Source: Collinsella sp. (lineage in GTDB: Bacteria > Actinomycetota > Coriobacteriia > Coriobacteriales > Coriobacteriaceae). Taken from it: a DNA stretch of 64,000 nt. The notes beneath the pieces are model-generated. The model was not told the DNA's origin. It worked only from the letters and a program-made list of their open reading frames with translations, and did not search any database. Location: the NCBI GenBank assembly GCA_019414245.1, contig DXMK01000004.1, positions 124,001 through 188,000 on the forward strand. The letters are read 5' to 3'. Both the position numbers and the translations under genes were made by a program. How positions within the stretch are numbered: position 1 is the stretch's first letter; every line of letters begins with the position of its first letter. This document shows, piece after piece, positions 28,849 through 38,244 of this stretch.

Positions 28849-30093
28849 ATGAACAAAGGACTGAACGTTCATAGCGAGATTGGCGCCCTCAAGAAGGTGT
28901 GCGTCCATCGCCCCGGTATGGATCTTGTAAACATGAAGGCGGAGGATTTCGACCGCGTTTGGATTCACGACGCGTTCTATCTGGACTATGCCCAGAAAGA
29001 GCACGATCAGTTTACCGACCTTCTTCGCGGCGCTGGCGCCGAGGTCGTCTATATGGAAGAGCTGCTCGCTGAGACGTTTGACAAAGTCGAGGGCACTCGC
29101 GCAGAGTTCATGACGAAGTTCATGGGTGAGTCCGGCATCTCCAACGCGGCCCTTCGCCAGGCCGTTGTCGAGAAGCTTGATTCGATTAAGGACAACAAGG
29201 AGTTTGTCCTTGCTGCCATGGGCGGCCTCTACGTTCGCGACCTCGAGATCCCCAAGGTCGGCGGTTCTCTTGCCAGTATGGACGGCGACGAGCTGAAGGG
29301 CGACGATATGGTCCTCTTCCCCATGCCCGCCTCGTATTTCTCCCGTGACCCCCTGGCTGTCGTGGGCAAGGGCGCTACCATGAACCGCATGTACTGGAAT
29401 CAGCGCAATCGCGAGGTAATCTTCTACGAAACGGTGCTCCGCAACCATCCCGATTACGCCGGTAGCCCCATTTGGTATGACCACAACAGCGAGTGGCATA
29501 TCGAGGGCGGCGATATCCTCAACATCAACGCCAAGACGCTCGCCATCGGTATTTCCGAGCGCACCCAGACTGCGGCCATCGATGAGCTCGCCAAGAATAT
29601 GTTCTGGGGTTCCGATGAGGCCGAGATCGAGAACATCTATGCCATCAAGATTCCGCACGGCTATGCCTACATGCACCTCGACACCGTCTGCACGCAGGTC
29701 GATCGCGATAAGTTCACGGTCTATCCCGGCATCTACCAGACGCTTCGTGCCTACCGCCTGACCAAGGGCGATTCGGAGGGGGAGGTGCATATCGAGGAAC
29801 TCGAGGGCACCCTGCAGCATATCCTCGAGCTTGCGACGGGTATGGACCATATCACCATGATTGAGTGCGGTGGCGGCGATCCGATCGAGGCTTCCCGTGA
29901 GCAGTGGAACGATGGTTCCAACACTCTTGCGGTCGCACCGGGCAAGGTCTGCGTGTATGAGCGCAACGTTGTCACCAACGATGCTCTTTACAAGGCTGGC
30001 GTCGAGCTGCTCGTCGCTCCCTCCGAGGAGCTTTCTCGCGGTCGCGGCGGCCCGCGTTGCATGACCATGCCGTTCTGGCGTGAGGAAATCTAG
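28849..30093 (+). CDS. arcA: arginine deiminase
   Basis: 414 residues. It hydrolyses arginine to citrulline and ammonia in the cytoplasm. Landmarks: KKVCVHRPGMDL, YFSRDPLAVVG, WHIEGGDILN, MHLDTVCTQVD (catalytic His and Asp) and GRGGPRCMTMPF with nucleophile Cys404. The ribosome site is GAAGGA. It follows the carrier gene by 42 bases and precedes arcB by 86 bases, forming the operon carrier-arcA-arcB-arcC. Confidence 0.96.
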   Translation: MNKGLNVHSEIGALKKVCVHRPGMDLVNMKAEDFDRVWIHDAFYLDYAQKEHDQFTDLLRGAGAEVVYMEELLAETFDKVEGTRAEFMTKFMGESGISNAALRQAVVEKLDSIKDNKEFVLAAMGGLYVRDLEIPKVGGSLASMDGDELKGDDMVLFPMPASYFSRDPLAVVGKGATMNRMYWNQRNREVIFYETVLRNHPDYAGSPIWYDHNSEWHIEGGDILNINAKTLAIGISERTQTAAIDELAKNMFWGSDEAEIENIYAIKIPHGYAYMHLDTVCTQVDRDKFTVYPGIYQTLRAYRLTKGDSEGEVHIEELEGTLQHILELATGMDHITMIECGGGDPIEASREQWNDGSNTLAVAPGKVCVYERNVVTNDALYKAGVELLVAPSEELSRGRGGPRCMTMPFWREEI

Positions 30094-30179
30094 TCAGCGT
30101 TAGCGTATCTGGGCGGCGCGTGTGCGTCTGCGCCGCCCATCCCTCCTTGTGTGTTCCAACAACCGAAAGGACTCAAATC

Positions 30180-31187
30180 ATGGCTCTTAATCTTTCTGGT
30201 CGAAGCGTTCTTACCCTGCTTGACTTTACGTCCGAGGAAATCGAGTACATGCTCGACCTCTCAAAGAACTTCAAGGATATGAAGCGCGCCGGTTATCCGC
30301 ACCGCTTTCTCGAGGGCAAGAACATTGTCCTGCTGTTTGAGAAGACCTCCACGCGCACGCGCTGTGCCTTCGAGGTCGGCGGTATGGACCTGGGTATGGG
30401 CGTGACCTACCTCGACCCCGGCTCGTCGCAGATGGGCAAGAAAGAGTCCATCGAGGATACCGCCCGCGTGCTCGGTCGCATGTATGACGGTATTGAGTAT
30501 CGCGGCTCCGACCAGTCGATCGTCGAGGAGCTTGCCGCCAAGGCTGGCGTTCCCGTCTGGAACGGTCTGACCAACGAGTACCATCCCACCCAGGCCCTTG
30601 CCGACATTCTTACCATGCGTGAGGAGTTTGGCGACACGCGCGGCATGAAGCTCACCTATATGGGTAAGGAGCAGGGCAACGTCAGCGACTCCCTGATGGT
30701 TATCTGCGCCAAGCTCGGCATTAACTTCTGCTCCTGCGGACCCAAGGGCGATGTCGAGGGCGCCACGCACTTCGATCCCGAGCTTCTTGAGCGCTGCCAG
30801 GAGATCGCCGCTCAGAATGGCTGCACGATCCAGCTCACTGAGGATATCGACGAGGGCGTCAAGGATGCAGACGTGATCTATACGGACGTTTGGGTCGGTA
30901 TGGGCCAGGCTGAGGAGCTGTGGAAGAGCCGAATCGATCTTCTCTCTCCCTATCGAGTAACGCCCGAGGTCATGGCCAAGGCAAACCCCGGCGCCATCTT
31001 TATGCACTGCCTGCCGAGCTTCCACGATACGCAGACCACCATCGGCGCCGAGATTGCCGAGAAGTTCGGCGTGACCGAGATGGAGGTTTCCGACGAGGTC
31101 TTTGAGAGCGCGCAGTCTCGCGTGTTCCAGGAGGCCGAGAACCGCATGCATACCATTAAGGCCATGATGTACGCGACGCTTCGCTAG
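30180..31187 (+). CDS. arcB: ornithine carbamoyltransferase (catabolic)
   Basis: 335 residues. It splits citrulline with phosphate into ornithine and carbamoyl phosphate when working in the deiminase direction. STRTRC (57-62) binds carbamoyl phosphate, followed by HPTQALADILTM and HCLPSFHD. The start is ATG 30180 (MALNLSGRSVLTLLDF), after GAAAGGA; an upstream frame would add 20 unrelated residues. The context between arcA and arcC supports the catabolic role. Confidence 0.96.
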   Translation: MALNLSGRSVLTLLDFTSEEIEYMLDLSKNFKDMKRAGYPHRFLEGKNIVLLFEKTSTRTRCAFEVGGMDLGMGVTYLDPGSSQMGKKESIEDTARVLGRMYDGIEYRGSDQSIVEELAAKAGVPVWNGLTNEYHPTQALADILTMREEFGDTRGMKLTYMGKEQGNVSDSLMVICAKLGINFCSCGPKGDVEGATHFDPELLERCQEIAAQNGCTIQLTEDIDEGVKDADVIYTDVWVGMGQAEELWKSRIDLLSPYRVTPEVMAKANPGAIFMHCLPSFHDTQTTIGAEIAEKFGVTEMEVSDEVFESAQSRVFQEAENRMHTIKAMMYATLR

Positions 31188-31210
31188 TAGCTGGGAAGTG
31201 AACGAACACT

Positions 31211-32173
31211 ATGAGTAAACCGTACGGAAAGCCCGATCGTATTGTCGTCGCCCTCGGCGGCAACGCCCTCGGCAACAACCCCGTCGAGCAGATCGAGGCC
31301 GTGAGCAACACCGCCCACGCCCTCCTCGGCCTCATCGAGCAGGGCAACGAGATCATCATCACCCACGGCAACGGCCCGCAGGTCGGCATGATCCAGAACG
31401 CCTTCGCCGCCGCCCACGACGCCATCGGCACCCCCGAGATGCCGCTGCCCGAGTGCGGCGCCATGTCCCAGGGCTACATCGGTTATCACCTGCAGCAGGG
31501 CATCGGCCGCGAGATGCACAAGCGCTATAAGCGCTGGCACGCCGCCACCGTCGTCACCCAGATCGAGTGCGATCCCGACGACCCCGCGTTCAAGAACCCG
31601 ACCAAGCCGATCGGCCCCTTCTACACCGAGGAGCAGGCCAAGGAGTTCATGGCCGAGGACCCCTCCAAGGTCTTCGTCGAGGATTCCGGCCGCGGCTGGC
31701 GCCGCGTCGTCGCCTCCCCCGACCCCAAGAAGATCGTCGAGGCCGACTCCATCCTCAACCTGCTCGACAACGAGTTCATCGTCATCGCCTGCGGCGGCGG
31801 CGGCATCCCCGTCGTCCGCGACTACGAGAACAAGGGCTGCTACAAGGGCGTCCCCGCCGTCATCGACAAGGACCTGGGCGGCGAGCTGCTGGCCGAGGAC
31901 TGCGACGCCGACGTCCTGTTCCTGCTGACCGCCGTCGAGCACGTCGCCATCAACTTCGGCAAGCCCAACCAGGAGGAGCTCGAGGACCTCACCGCCGACG
32001 AGGCCGAGCGCCTGGCCGACGAGGGCCAGTTCGGCAAGGGCTCCATGGAGCCCAAGGTCCGCGCCGCCATCAAGTTCGCCCGCTCCCGCAAGGGCCGCAC
32101 CTGCATCATCGGTGCCCTGGACAAGGCCGCCGAGACCATGGCCGGCCTCTCCGGTACCCGCATCCACGAGTAG
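31211..32173 (+). CDS. arcC: carbamate kinase, copy 2
   Basis: 320 residues, same as copy 1 except residue 5 (Tyr instead of Leu). It lies 23 bases after arcB and completes the deiminase operon. The first 18 coding bases and the upstream sequence differ from copy 1, while everything from codon 7 to eight bases past the terminator's TTTT is identical. This pattern suits gene conversion or a recent duplication. Confidence 0.96.
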   Translation: MSKPYGKPDRIVVALGGNALGNNPVEQIEAVSNTAHALLGLIEQGNEIIITHGNGPQVGMIQNAFAAAHDAIGTPEMPLPECGAMSQGYIGYHLQQGIGREMHKRYKRWHAATVVTQIECDPDDPAFKNPTKPIGPFYTEEQAKEFMAEDPSKVFVEDSGRGWRRVVASPDPKKIVEADSILNLLDNEFIVIACGGGGIPVVRDYENKGCYKGVPAVIDKDLGGELLAEDCDADVLFLLTAVEHVAINFGKPNQEELEDLTADEAERLADEGQFGKGSMEPKVRAAIKFARSRKGRTCIIGALDKAAETMAGLSGTRIHE

Positions 32174-32280
32174 TCCCTACTCTGTTGCCTCTCTCGTGGG
32201 CGCCAGGCAAAGCGCCCACAAACTAGCCTCTCTTCACGAGCCCCGCAGTCCGCTCCGACTGCGGGGCTTTTGCTGTTGAG
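31229..32280 (+). repeat. 1,052-bp perfect direct repeat, copy 2
   Basis: Partner of 24099-25150. The two flank the XRE regulator, both arcA genes, the carrier and arcB in direct orientation. Confidence 0.9.
32240..32272 (+). terminator. terminator of the arc operon
   Basis: Same GCCCCGCAGTC / GACTGCGGGGC stem with TTTT as at 25110. Confidence 0.85.
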
Positions 32281-32322
32281 GTGACTGTTCATGAGGAGTG
32301 CTGCGGGCCGTGTCCAAATCAC

Positions 32323-32444
32323 GAGAGTGGATAATCTCCCACTTTGAGCCTGAACACAGTCCAAAAACGGGAGATTATCCACTCTCATTCCGGGTAGTCA
32401 TTGGGGACGTTCTTAAACGACTAGCCAAACAAGAACGTCCCCAA
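32323..32444. repeat. two adjacent palindromic intergenic elements
   Basis: A perfect 18-bp inverted repeat (GAGAGTGGATAATCTCCC at 32323-32340, complement at 32369-32386) is followed by a perfect 14-bp one (TTGGGGACGTTCTT at 32401-32414, complement at 32431-32444). GGGGAC words recur to 32470. These resemble dispersed REP-like elements; related GGGGAC words occur at 9505 and 16240. No gene lies in this 312-base gap. Confidence 0.6.
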
Positions 32445-32485
32445 CGACCACCCATTTAAGTCTGTCCCCAATGAGTGCCCAATGA

Positions 32486-33487
32486 CTAGTAGTAGGCCCA
32501 CATGGCTTCGACTTCGTTGAGGACCTCTACGACGCCCCAGCGGCGGGCGCTGCGGCTGGCCGAGTTGGGGTCGTAGACTCCCACTTGATCGGCATCGTCG
32601 ATGCCCCAGAGCACGATATAGTGTCCAACACTGGTAAAGGTGCCGGGACGAACCGATGCGATAATGGGCGCACCCGAGCGCAGCGCCTGGGTGATAGAGC
32701 TGCGATCGATATGGAGCTCCGTTGCGTTAAGGCCCAGCTGCCATGCGCCGCGCGTCATAAATGACCACTCGGTGGCGCCGGTGGGGGCATAGTTGCCCGC
32801 CTCGGAAAGGGCGCACATGTCGACCGGTGTCATATCGGTGCGGCCGGTCTTATAGATGTAGACCATGGTGAGGCAGGTCGGTCCGCAGGCATTTTGGCGG
32901 ATGGTGCCGCCGGCGTAGGGCAGCTCCGACCATGCGGGGTCAATTTGGTAGATGTGGGGCATGGTGCCGGCCTGCCATTGCGAGCGCGGGGTCGAGAACG
33001 CGAAGGAGTAACCGGGCGCGACGGGAGCTTTAAGCAGCTTGTCCTCGGCAGTGGGCTCAAGACCGGCTGATCCGTGGGAGATGCAGGATCCCAAAAACAC
33101 AAAGACGAGGCAGGCGGCGATGGAGTAAAGCGCAAGGCGTAGGCGGCGGGCCGGAAGCGCGTGGCTTGTGGTGTGCGACGCGGGGTGAGGGGCGGAATTG
33201 CCGCGATCGCGTTGAGGTCGCGAAAAGGAGCGCTTAACGTAGTAGTCGGTCTTACGGCGATCGTAGCGGCGTGGCTGCGATGTGTCGGTCTGGCGTTGGC
33301 GTGTGCTCGTACTCACGCGGTCTGACTGCTGCACGGTACGGCTTTGTTGCCGCGAAGAAGCCCCGAACTGCTCTTGGGGGCGCTGCGGGTTGTCGTTGTC
33401 GGAGGTGCTTCTGGGCGTTGGCGTGGTGCGGCCGGCAAGGCGCACGCTTTGTGGCCGTTGGTCGCCGTCATTGTATCCGTATGCCAT
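32486..33487 (-). CDS. membrane-anchored C39-like cysteine peptidase
   Basis: 333 residues from ATG 33487 (MAYGYNDGDQRP), with an AGGTG site upstream; a GTG three codons earlier is possible. About 110 N-terminal residues are disordered and rich in Arg, Gln and Ser. One membrane helix follows (LALYSIAACLVFVFLGSCIS). The outer domain has a papain-like/C39-type layout: catalytic Cys in RQNACGPTCLTMVYIY, His in SVGHYIVLWGID and Asp in VYDPNS. It probably cleaves or binds peptides at the cell surface. It is not next to the RiPP genes, so a leader-processing role is unproven. Confidence 0.75.
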   Translation of the reverse strand: MAYGYNDGDQRPQSVRLAGRTTPTPRSTSDNDNPQRPQEQFGASSRQQSRTVQQSDRVSTSTRQRQTDTSQPRRYDRRKTDYYVKRSFSRPQRDRGNSAPHPASHTTSHALPARRLRLALYSIAACLVFVFLGSCISHGSAGLEPTAEDKLLKAPVAPGYSFAFSTPRSQWQAGTMPHIYQIDPAWSELPYAGGTIRQNACGPTCLTMVYIYKTGRTDMTPVDMCALSEAGNYAPTGATEWSFMTRGAWQLGLNATELHIDRSSITQALRSGAPIIASVRPGTFTSVGHYIVLWGIDDADQVGVYDPNSASRSARRWGVVEVLNEVEAMWAYY

Positions 33488-33842
33488 TCGAATCACCTTG
33501 CCTCATATGTAACTTGTCTATCCTACATAAAAAGATGCACGACACATGGGTATGTGCGCCAAAAGCCTGACAAATGGTATGAACGTTGCCGCGCCGCGCG
33601 CCAAGCGTCACGGCAACAGGTATTCAAAAGCAGACAAGATGAAAGCGTCCAAGACGAATGACGTCTCCCGCCGTTCGTCCCAAAAACGGCGCCGCTCGTT
33701 TTGCAGTTCTGCCTTCGGTCGAGCTACAAGCGGAGCTGCTGCGCCAAGGCCGTATCTTAAAGCCACGAAATAAAAGAGCGCGGCAAAACAGACCGCGCAA
33801 GGGGTGACGTCAAGGGGCGTCAAAAAGGAAAGGAGGGGAACA
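33488..33842. other. gap with no supported gene
   Basis: About 355 bases between two divergent genes. A basic frame of some 65 codons from 33582 lacks a ribosome site. The right part forms the leader of the permease gene and ends in AAGGAAAGGAGGGG. Confidence 0.4.
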
Positions 33843-35294
33843 ATGGCGGACAAGAACGCAGAAGTTGCAGTCGAGGATAACGGCGGTATGAAGAAAACGC
33901 TTTCGCTCTGGAACTTCTTCACCATCGGTTTCGGTGCCATTATCGGTACCGGTTGGGTTCTGCAGGTCGGCGACTGGATGGTCGTGGGCGGCGGTCCCGT
34001 TCCCGCTATGATCGCATTCCTCTTGGGTGCAATCTTCCTCGTGCCCGTCGGAGCTGTTTTCGGTGAGCTCACGGCTGCTATCCCCATCTCGGGCGGCATC
34101 GTCGAGTATGTCGATCGTAGCTTTGGCCGTACGCTGAGCTACATCACCGGATGGCTTTTGGCTCTGGGCAACGGTATCCTGTGCCCGTGGGAGGCCATCG
34201 CCATTTCGACCCTCGTGTCCGAGATGTTCGGCAGCCTGCCTGGTCTTGAGTGGCTGCGCGCCGTCAAGCTCTACACCATCCTGGGCGCCGACGTTTACCT
34301 GTTCCCGACGCTGATCGCGCTCGGCTTTGCAGCCTACGTCATCTTCCTCAACTTCCGCGGTGCCAGCTCGGCCGCCAAGCTCCAGGCCTTCCTGACCAAG
34401 GCCCTGCTCTGCGGCATGCTGCTCGCCATGGGCGTCTCGCTGTTCACCGGCTCGCCGGACAACGCCATGCCCGTGTTCTCCCAGGTCACCGGCGCTGGCG
34501 GCGGCAAGGCCGCTACCGAGGGCGCCAGCCTGTTCGCCGGCATCGTGTCGGTCCTGGTTCTGACTCCGTTCTTCTATGCCGGTTTCGACACCATTCCTCA
34601 GCAGGCTGAGGAAGCAGCCGAGGGCCTCAACTGGAACAAGTTCGGCAAGATCATCTCCCTGGCCCTGCTGGCCGCCGGCGGCTTCTACATGGTCTGCATC
34701 TACTCGTTCGGCACCATCCTCGACTGGCATGAGTTTGTTAAGAGCCCGGTTCCCGCGCTTGCCTGCCTCAAGGGCATCAACATGCTTCTGTACCTGGCCA
34801 TGCTCGTCATCGCCACGCTTGGACCCATGGGCCCGATGAACTCCTTCTACGGCGCCACGAGCCGCATCATGCTCGCCATGGGCCGCAAGGGCCAACTGCC
34901 CGAGAAGTTCGCCGAGGTCGACCCCAAGTCCGGCGCTCCCAAGCTCGCCTGCGTCGTTCTGGGCGTTATCACCGTCATCGGTCCGTTCCTGGGCAAGAAC
35001 ATGCTCATCCCTCTGACCAACGTGTCGGCTCTCGCCTTCATTTTCTCCTGCGGTATGGTCGCCCTCGCCTGCCTGCGCATGCGCTTCACCGAGCCCGACC
35101 TGCCTCGTCCCTACGAGGTGCCCGGCGGCAAGTTTGGCATCGGCCTCGCTATCGCTGCCTGCGCCATCATCATCGGCCTGCTCGTGATTCCGTTCTCTCC
35201 CGCCTCCCTCAACATGGTGGAGTGGAGCATCGTGATCGGCTGGTTGGCTATTGGCCTGGCCCTCATGGCTTTCACCAATTCCCGCAAAAAGTAA
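33843..35294 (+). CDS. APC-family amino acid permease
   Basis: 483 residues with about 12 hydrophobic helices. The first helix has the APC signature GFGAIIGTGWVLQVGDW, followed by GAVFGELTAAIPISGGIVEYV. ATG 33843 has AAAGGAGGGG upstream; an earlier frame would add 13 residues. Substrate not determined. The amidohydrolase gene follows 131 bases downstream, so the permease may import the compound that enzyme breaks down. Confidence 0.88.
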   Translation: MADKNAEVAVEDNGGMKKTLSLWNFFTIGFGAIIGTGWVLQVGDWMVVGGGPVPAMIAFLLGAIFLVPVGAVFGELTAAIPISGGIVEYVDRSFGRTLSYITGWLLALGNGILCPWEAIAISTLVSEMFGSLPGLEWLRAVKLYTILGADVYLFPTLIALGFAAYVIFLNFRGASSAAKLQAFLTKALLCGMLLAMGVSLFTGSPDNAMPVFSQVTGAGGGKAATEGASLFAGIVSVLVLTPFFYAGFDTIPQQAEEAAEGLNWNKFGKIISLALLAAGGFYMVCIYSFGTILDWHEFVKSPVPALACLKGINMLLYLAMLVIATLGPMGPMNSFYGATSRIMLAMGRKGQLPEKFAEVDPKSGAPKLACVVLGVITVIGPFLGKNMLIPLTNVSALAFIFSCGMVALACLRMRFTEPDLPRPYEVPGGKFGIGLAIAACAIIIGLLVIPFSPASLNMVEWSIVIGWLAIGLALMAFTNSRKK

Positions 35295-35425
35295 CGCCTA
35301 GCCGGGGCGGATCGGGTGCGTGGGGCCCTCTCTCCCGCGCACCGAACCCGGCACCACTTGGGTAGCTTTGTGAGGCCTTAACCCAACACGGCCTCGCCCA
35401 CTATATGGATCCATAAGGAGGAACC

Positions 35426-36703
35426 ATGTCCACTAAGTATGCAATCGTTGGCGGCAAGCTCATCGACGGTACCGGTGCCGAGCCGGTCGAGAACTCCCTC
35501 GTTCTCGTCGACGACAACGGCAAGATCGAGTACGCCGGCACTATGCAGGACCTTCCCGAGGGCGTTGAGGTCATCGACGCCGCCGGCAAGACCGTCCTTC
35601 CCGGCCTGATCGACACCCATCTGCACTTCTCGGGCAACCTGACCGACGATGATACCGATTGGGTCATGCAGCCGCTCCTCGAGAAGCAGGCCGTCGCCGT
35701 CAAGCAGGCCTACGACTGCCTCACTCACGGCCTCACCACTGTCTGCGAGATCGGCCGCTTTGGTATCCAGATCCGTGACTGCATCGACAAGGGCGTCTTT
35801 AAGGGCCCGCGCGTTCTGGCCACCGGCCTCGGTTTCTGCCGCGTTGCCGGCCACGGTGACTCCCACCACTGCACCCAGGAGCTCAACAAGGAATCCCATC
35901 CCTGGGGCGACCAGGTCGACGGTCCTTGGGATCTGCGCAAGGCCGTCCGTCGTCGCCTGCGCGAGAACCCCGATGCCATCAAGATCTGGGCCACCGGTGG
36001 CGGCATCTGGCGCTGGGACTCCGGTCGCGACCAGCACTACTGCTCCGAGGAGATCCAGGCCGTGGTCGACGAGGCAAAGATGGTCGGTATCCCCGTGTGG
36101 AGCCACTGCTACAACAACCACGCTGCTGCCTACGATTCCGTCCGCTTTGGCTGCGAGCAGCTGATTCACGGCTTCGATATCGATGAGCGCACCATGGACC
36201 TCATGGCCGAGCAGGGCACCTTCTTCACCCCGACGATCGCCTTCCTGCCCACCTGGTACGCCACCTATCCGCCCGTCTACGTCCCCGAGCTGCACGACAA
36301 GTACGAGGGCACCCTGGTCGAGAAGGAGCTGCAGCGCAACTACGACTGCCTGCGCGAGGCCAAGAAGCGCGGCGTCGTCATGACGATCGGCTCCGACTCC
36401 TTCTCCTTCGTCACCCCGTACGGCACCTGCTCCATCGAGGAGATGTACGAGTTCGTTGACAAGATCGGCTTCACCCCGGTCGAGACCATCACCTGCGCCA
36501 CCCTCAACGGTGCCAAGATGTGCCACATCGAGGACGAGACCGGTTCCATCGAGGCCGGCAAGTGCGCCGACCTGCTGGTCGTCAACGGTGACGTCGCCGC
36601 CGACATCCACGTGCTCAACACCGACAACATGGACGTCATCATGAAGGACGGCTGGATCGTCGAGGCTGGCACCTTTGGCGAGGCCAACAAATACAGCGCC
36701 TAA
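35426..36703 (+). CDS. amidohydrolase family enzyme
   Basis: 425 residues, cytoplasmic. Metal-dependent amidohydrolase fold: DTHLH (63-67) as the first metal site, a Lys in IKIWATGGG that may be carbamylated, His in WSHCYNNHAA and IHGFDID, and the Asp of MTIGSDSFSF. It is closest in style to imidazolonepropionase/dipeptidase-like members (prolidase-like imides or amides). The exact substrate is unknown. Strong AAGGAGGA site. C/G-ending codons suggest high expression. Likely linked to the upstream permease. Confidence 0.85.
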   Translation: MSTKYAIVGGKLIDGTGAEPVENSLVLVDDNGKIEYAGTMQDLPEGVEVIDAAGKTVLPGLIDTHLHFSGNLTDDDTDWVMQPLLEKQAVAVKQAYDCLTHGLTTVCEIGRFGIQIRDCIDKGVFKGPRVLATGLGFCRVAGHGDSHHCTQELNKESHPWGDQVDGPWDLRKAVRRRLRENPDAIKIWATGGGIWRWDSGRDQHYCSEEIQAVVDEAKMVGIPVWSHCYNNHAAAYDSVRFGCEQLIHGFDIDERTMDLMAEQGTFFTPTIAFLPTWYATYPPVYVPELHDKYEGTLVEKELQRNYDCLREAKKRGVVMTIGSDSFSFVTPYGTCSIEEMYEFVDKIGFTPVETITCATLNGAKMCHIEDETGSIEAGKCADLLVVNGDVAADIHVLNTDNMDVIMKDGWIVEAGTFGEANKYSA

Positions 36704-36754
36704 ACTACCGTTCATCGACGACTGGATGTAAAACACAGTATTTGATTGCATAAT

Positions 36755-36790
36755 GCAATGAAGAGGGTCGCTTGCGGCCCTCTTCATTGC
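36755..36790 (+). terminator. terminator after the amidohydrolase gene
   Basis: Perfect 13-bp stem GCAATGAAGAGGG (36755-36767) with its complement at 36778-36790. It lacks a long T-run. It overlaps a small palindrome ATTGCAT-A-ATGCAAT. Confidence 0.6.
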
Positions 36791-36820
36791 TATGGGTGCG
36801 ATAGATAAAAGGGGATGACG

Positions 36821-38206
36821 GTGGATTTAAACAGGCTGATTCTGGGCAAGAGCTACAACTCTACCAAGGTCTTTCGCACGGCCCAGCATGTGGTCCAGGC
36901 CATCCTGCTCGGTGTTGTCGTTCCGGCGCTTATCCTGCTGCTTATCTGGGATTTAACCGATAATCCCAATCCCGTTCCGGGCGTTGTCGTTATTGCCGGC
37001 CTGGTCATGCTGTGCTTCTTTTTCTCGTATGTCTTTGTGGTCCCCGATGACCTCACATCGAGCGCAACCGACCGTACGCTCGCCATCGCATCAAAAATAT
37101 TCGCCTATACATCGCGTGGCCTTACGCCCGAAGCTGCCCTGGGTGCTTCTAAGATCATCCTGTCCGAGACCATCGCCTCTGCCATCTGCTTTACCGACGG
37201 CAAGCAGGTGTTGGCAAGTTGGGGCGAGGATTCGACAAGGTGTCCCGCCGGAACCCCGGTCGTGCTCAAGACCACGCTCAGTGTGATTGAGACGGGCGAA
37301 CAGAGCGTGTTTTCGCGCGACACCTCCAATGAGACGGGCGGTTATTTTCCCCGCCTGCGCGCCGGCATTGTCGCGCCGCTTACCGTGCGCGGGCATTGCG
37401 TGGGCACACTCGAGCTGTACTATCCCCGCCTGAGCAGCATTGATATGCGCCAGACGGCCCTTGCCTCGGGTTTTGCCGATCTAATTTCCACGCAGCTCGC
37501 CAGCTTTGAGCTCGAGCGCCAGGACGAGCTCACGGCCCGCGTTGAGCTTCGCGCCCTGCAGTCGCAGGTCGACCCGCATTTTCTATTCAATACCATTAGC
37601 ACGATCGTGTCGCTCGTTCGAACCGAGCCCGACAAGGCGCGATCGCTGCTGATCGACTTTTCCAACTACTATCGTCAGACGCTTTCTGACTCCGATACGC
37701 TCACCACGCTCGAGCACGAGGTGGAACAGGGCACTCGTTATATCAATCTTATGCAGGCCCGGTATGGCGACGGCCGTCTGCGCGTCTCGGTCGACATCGA
37801 CTTTGAGGTGCGTGACAGCCTGGTGCCGCCGTTTATCTTGCAGCCGCTGCTCGAAAACTGCATCAAGCATGCGCAGCGCGAGATCGAGCCGCTTTCTATT
37901 CGTGTTAGGGCTTTTGAGACCGATGACGGCTTGGAGATCATCGTCGAAGATGACGGCATCGGGATGAGCGAAGAAGTCTGCGCGCATCTGTTTGAGCAGC
38001 ATCGCCGAGAGGAACCCGAGAGCATTACCGCCGACGGCTCCGTCAAGCGAGGTTGCGGCCTGGCGCTCTTCAACGTGCTTCAGCGCATCCATTTCTTTTA
38101 CGGAGAAGATTCTGGCATGCGCGTGAAGTCCCAGGAGGGCGTGGGAACGCAGGTCATCGTTGAGTTGAACGGCGAGCCGCATGAGCCGGCGCCGCTAACG
38201 GTGTAG
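36821..38206 (+). CDS. LytS-type sensor histidine kinase 1
   Basis: 461 residues from GTG 36821, chosen because AAAGGGG ends seven bases before it; an ATG at 36815 would touch the ribosome site. Two N-terminal helices (VVQAILLGVVVPALILLLIW and IAGLVMLCFFFSYVFVV) are followed by a GAF-like domain. The His_kinase domain has LQSQVDPHFLFNTIST with the phosphorylated His, and the ATPase domain has ENCIKHA, EDDGIGMS and RGCGLALFNV. It is paired with the LytTR regulator 38 bases downstream. Paralogous to the kinase at 42732. Confidence 0.9.
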   Translation: MDLNRLILGKSYNSTKVFRTAQHVVQAILLGVVVPALILLLIWDLTDNPNPVPGVVVIAGLVMLCFFFSYVFVVPDDLTSSATDRTLAIASKIFAYTSRGLTPEAALGASKIILSETIASAICFTDGKQVLASWGEDSTRCPAGTPVVLKTTLSVIETGEQSVFSRDTSNETGGYFPRLRAGIVAPLTVRGHCVGTLELYYPRLSSIDMRQTALASGFADLISTQLASFELERQDELTARVELRALQSQVDPHFLFNTISTIVSLVRTEPDKARSLLIDFSNYYRQTLSDSDTLTTLEHEVEQGTRYINLMQARYGDGRLRVSVDIDFEVRDSLVPPFILQPLLENCIKHAQREIEPLSIRVRAFETDDGLEIIVEDDGIGMSEEVCAHLFEQHRREEPESITADGSVKRGCGLALFNVLQRIHFFYGEDSGMRVKSQEGVGTQVIVELNGEPHEPAPLTV

Positions 38207-38244
38207 CACGCGGTTGGATTGAGAGAAAAAGAGGGGAAGCGCAT

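Noticed and set aside
33546..33773. Basic 65-75 codon frame upstream of the APC permease gene
   Set aside because: No ribosome site; composition is that of non-coding GC-rich DNA. Left as an unassigned gap.
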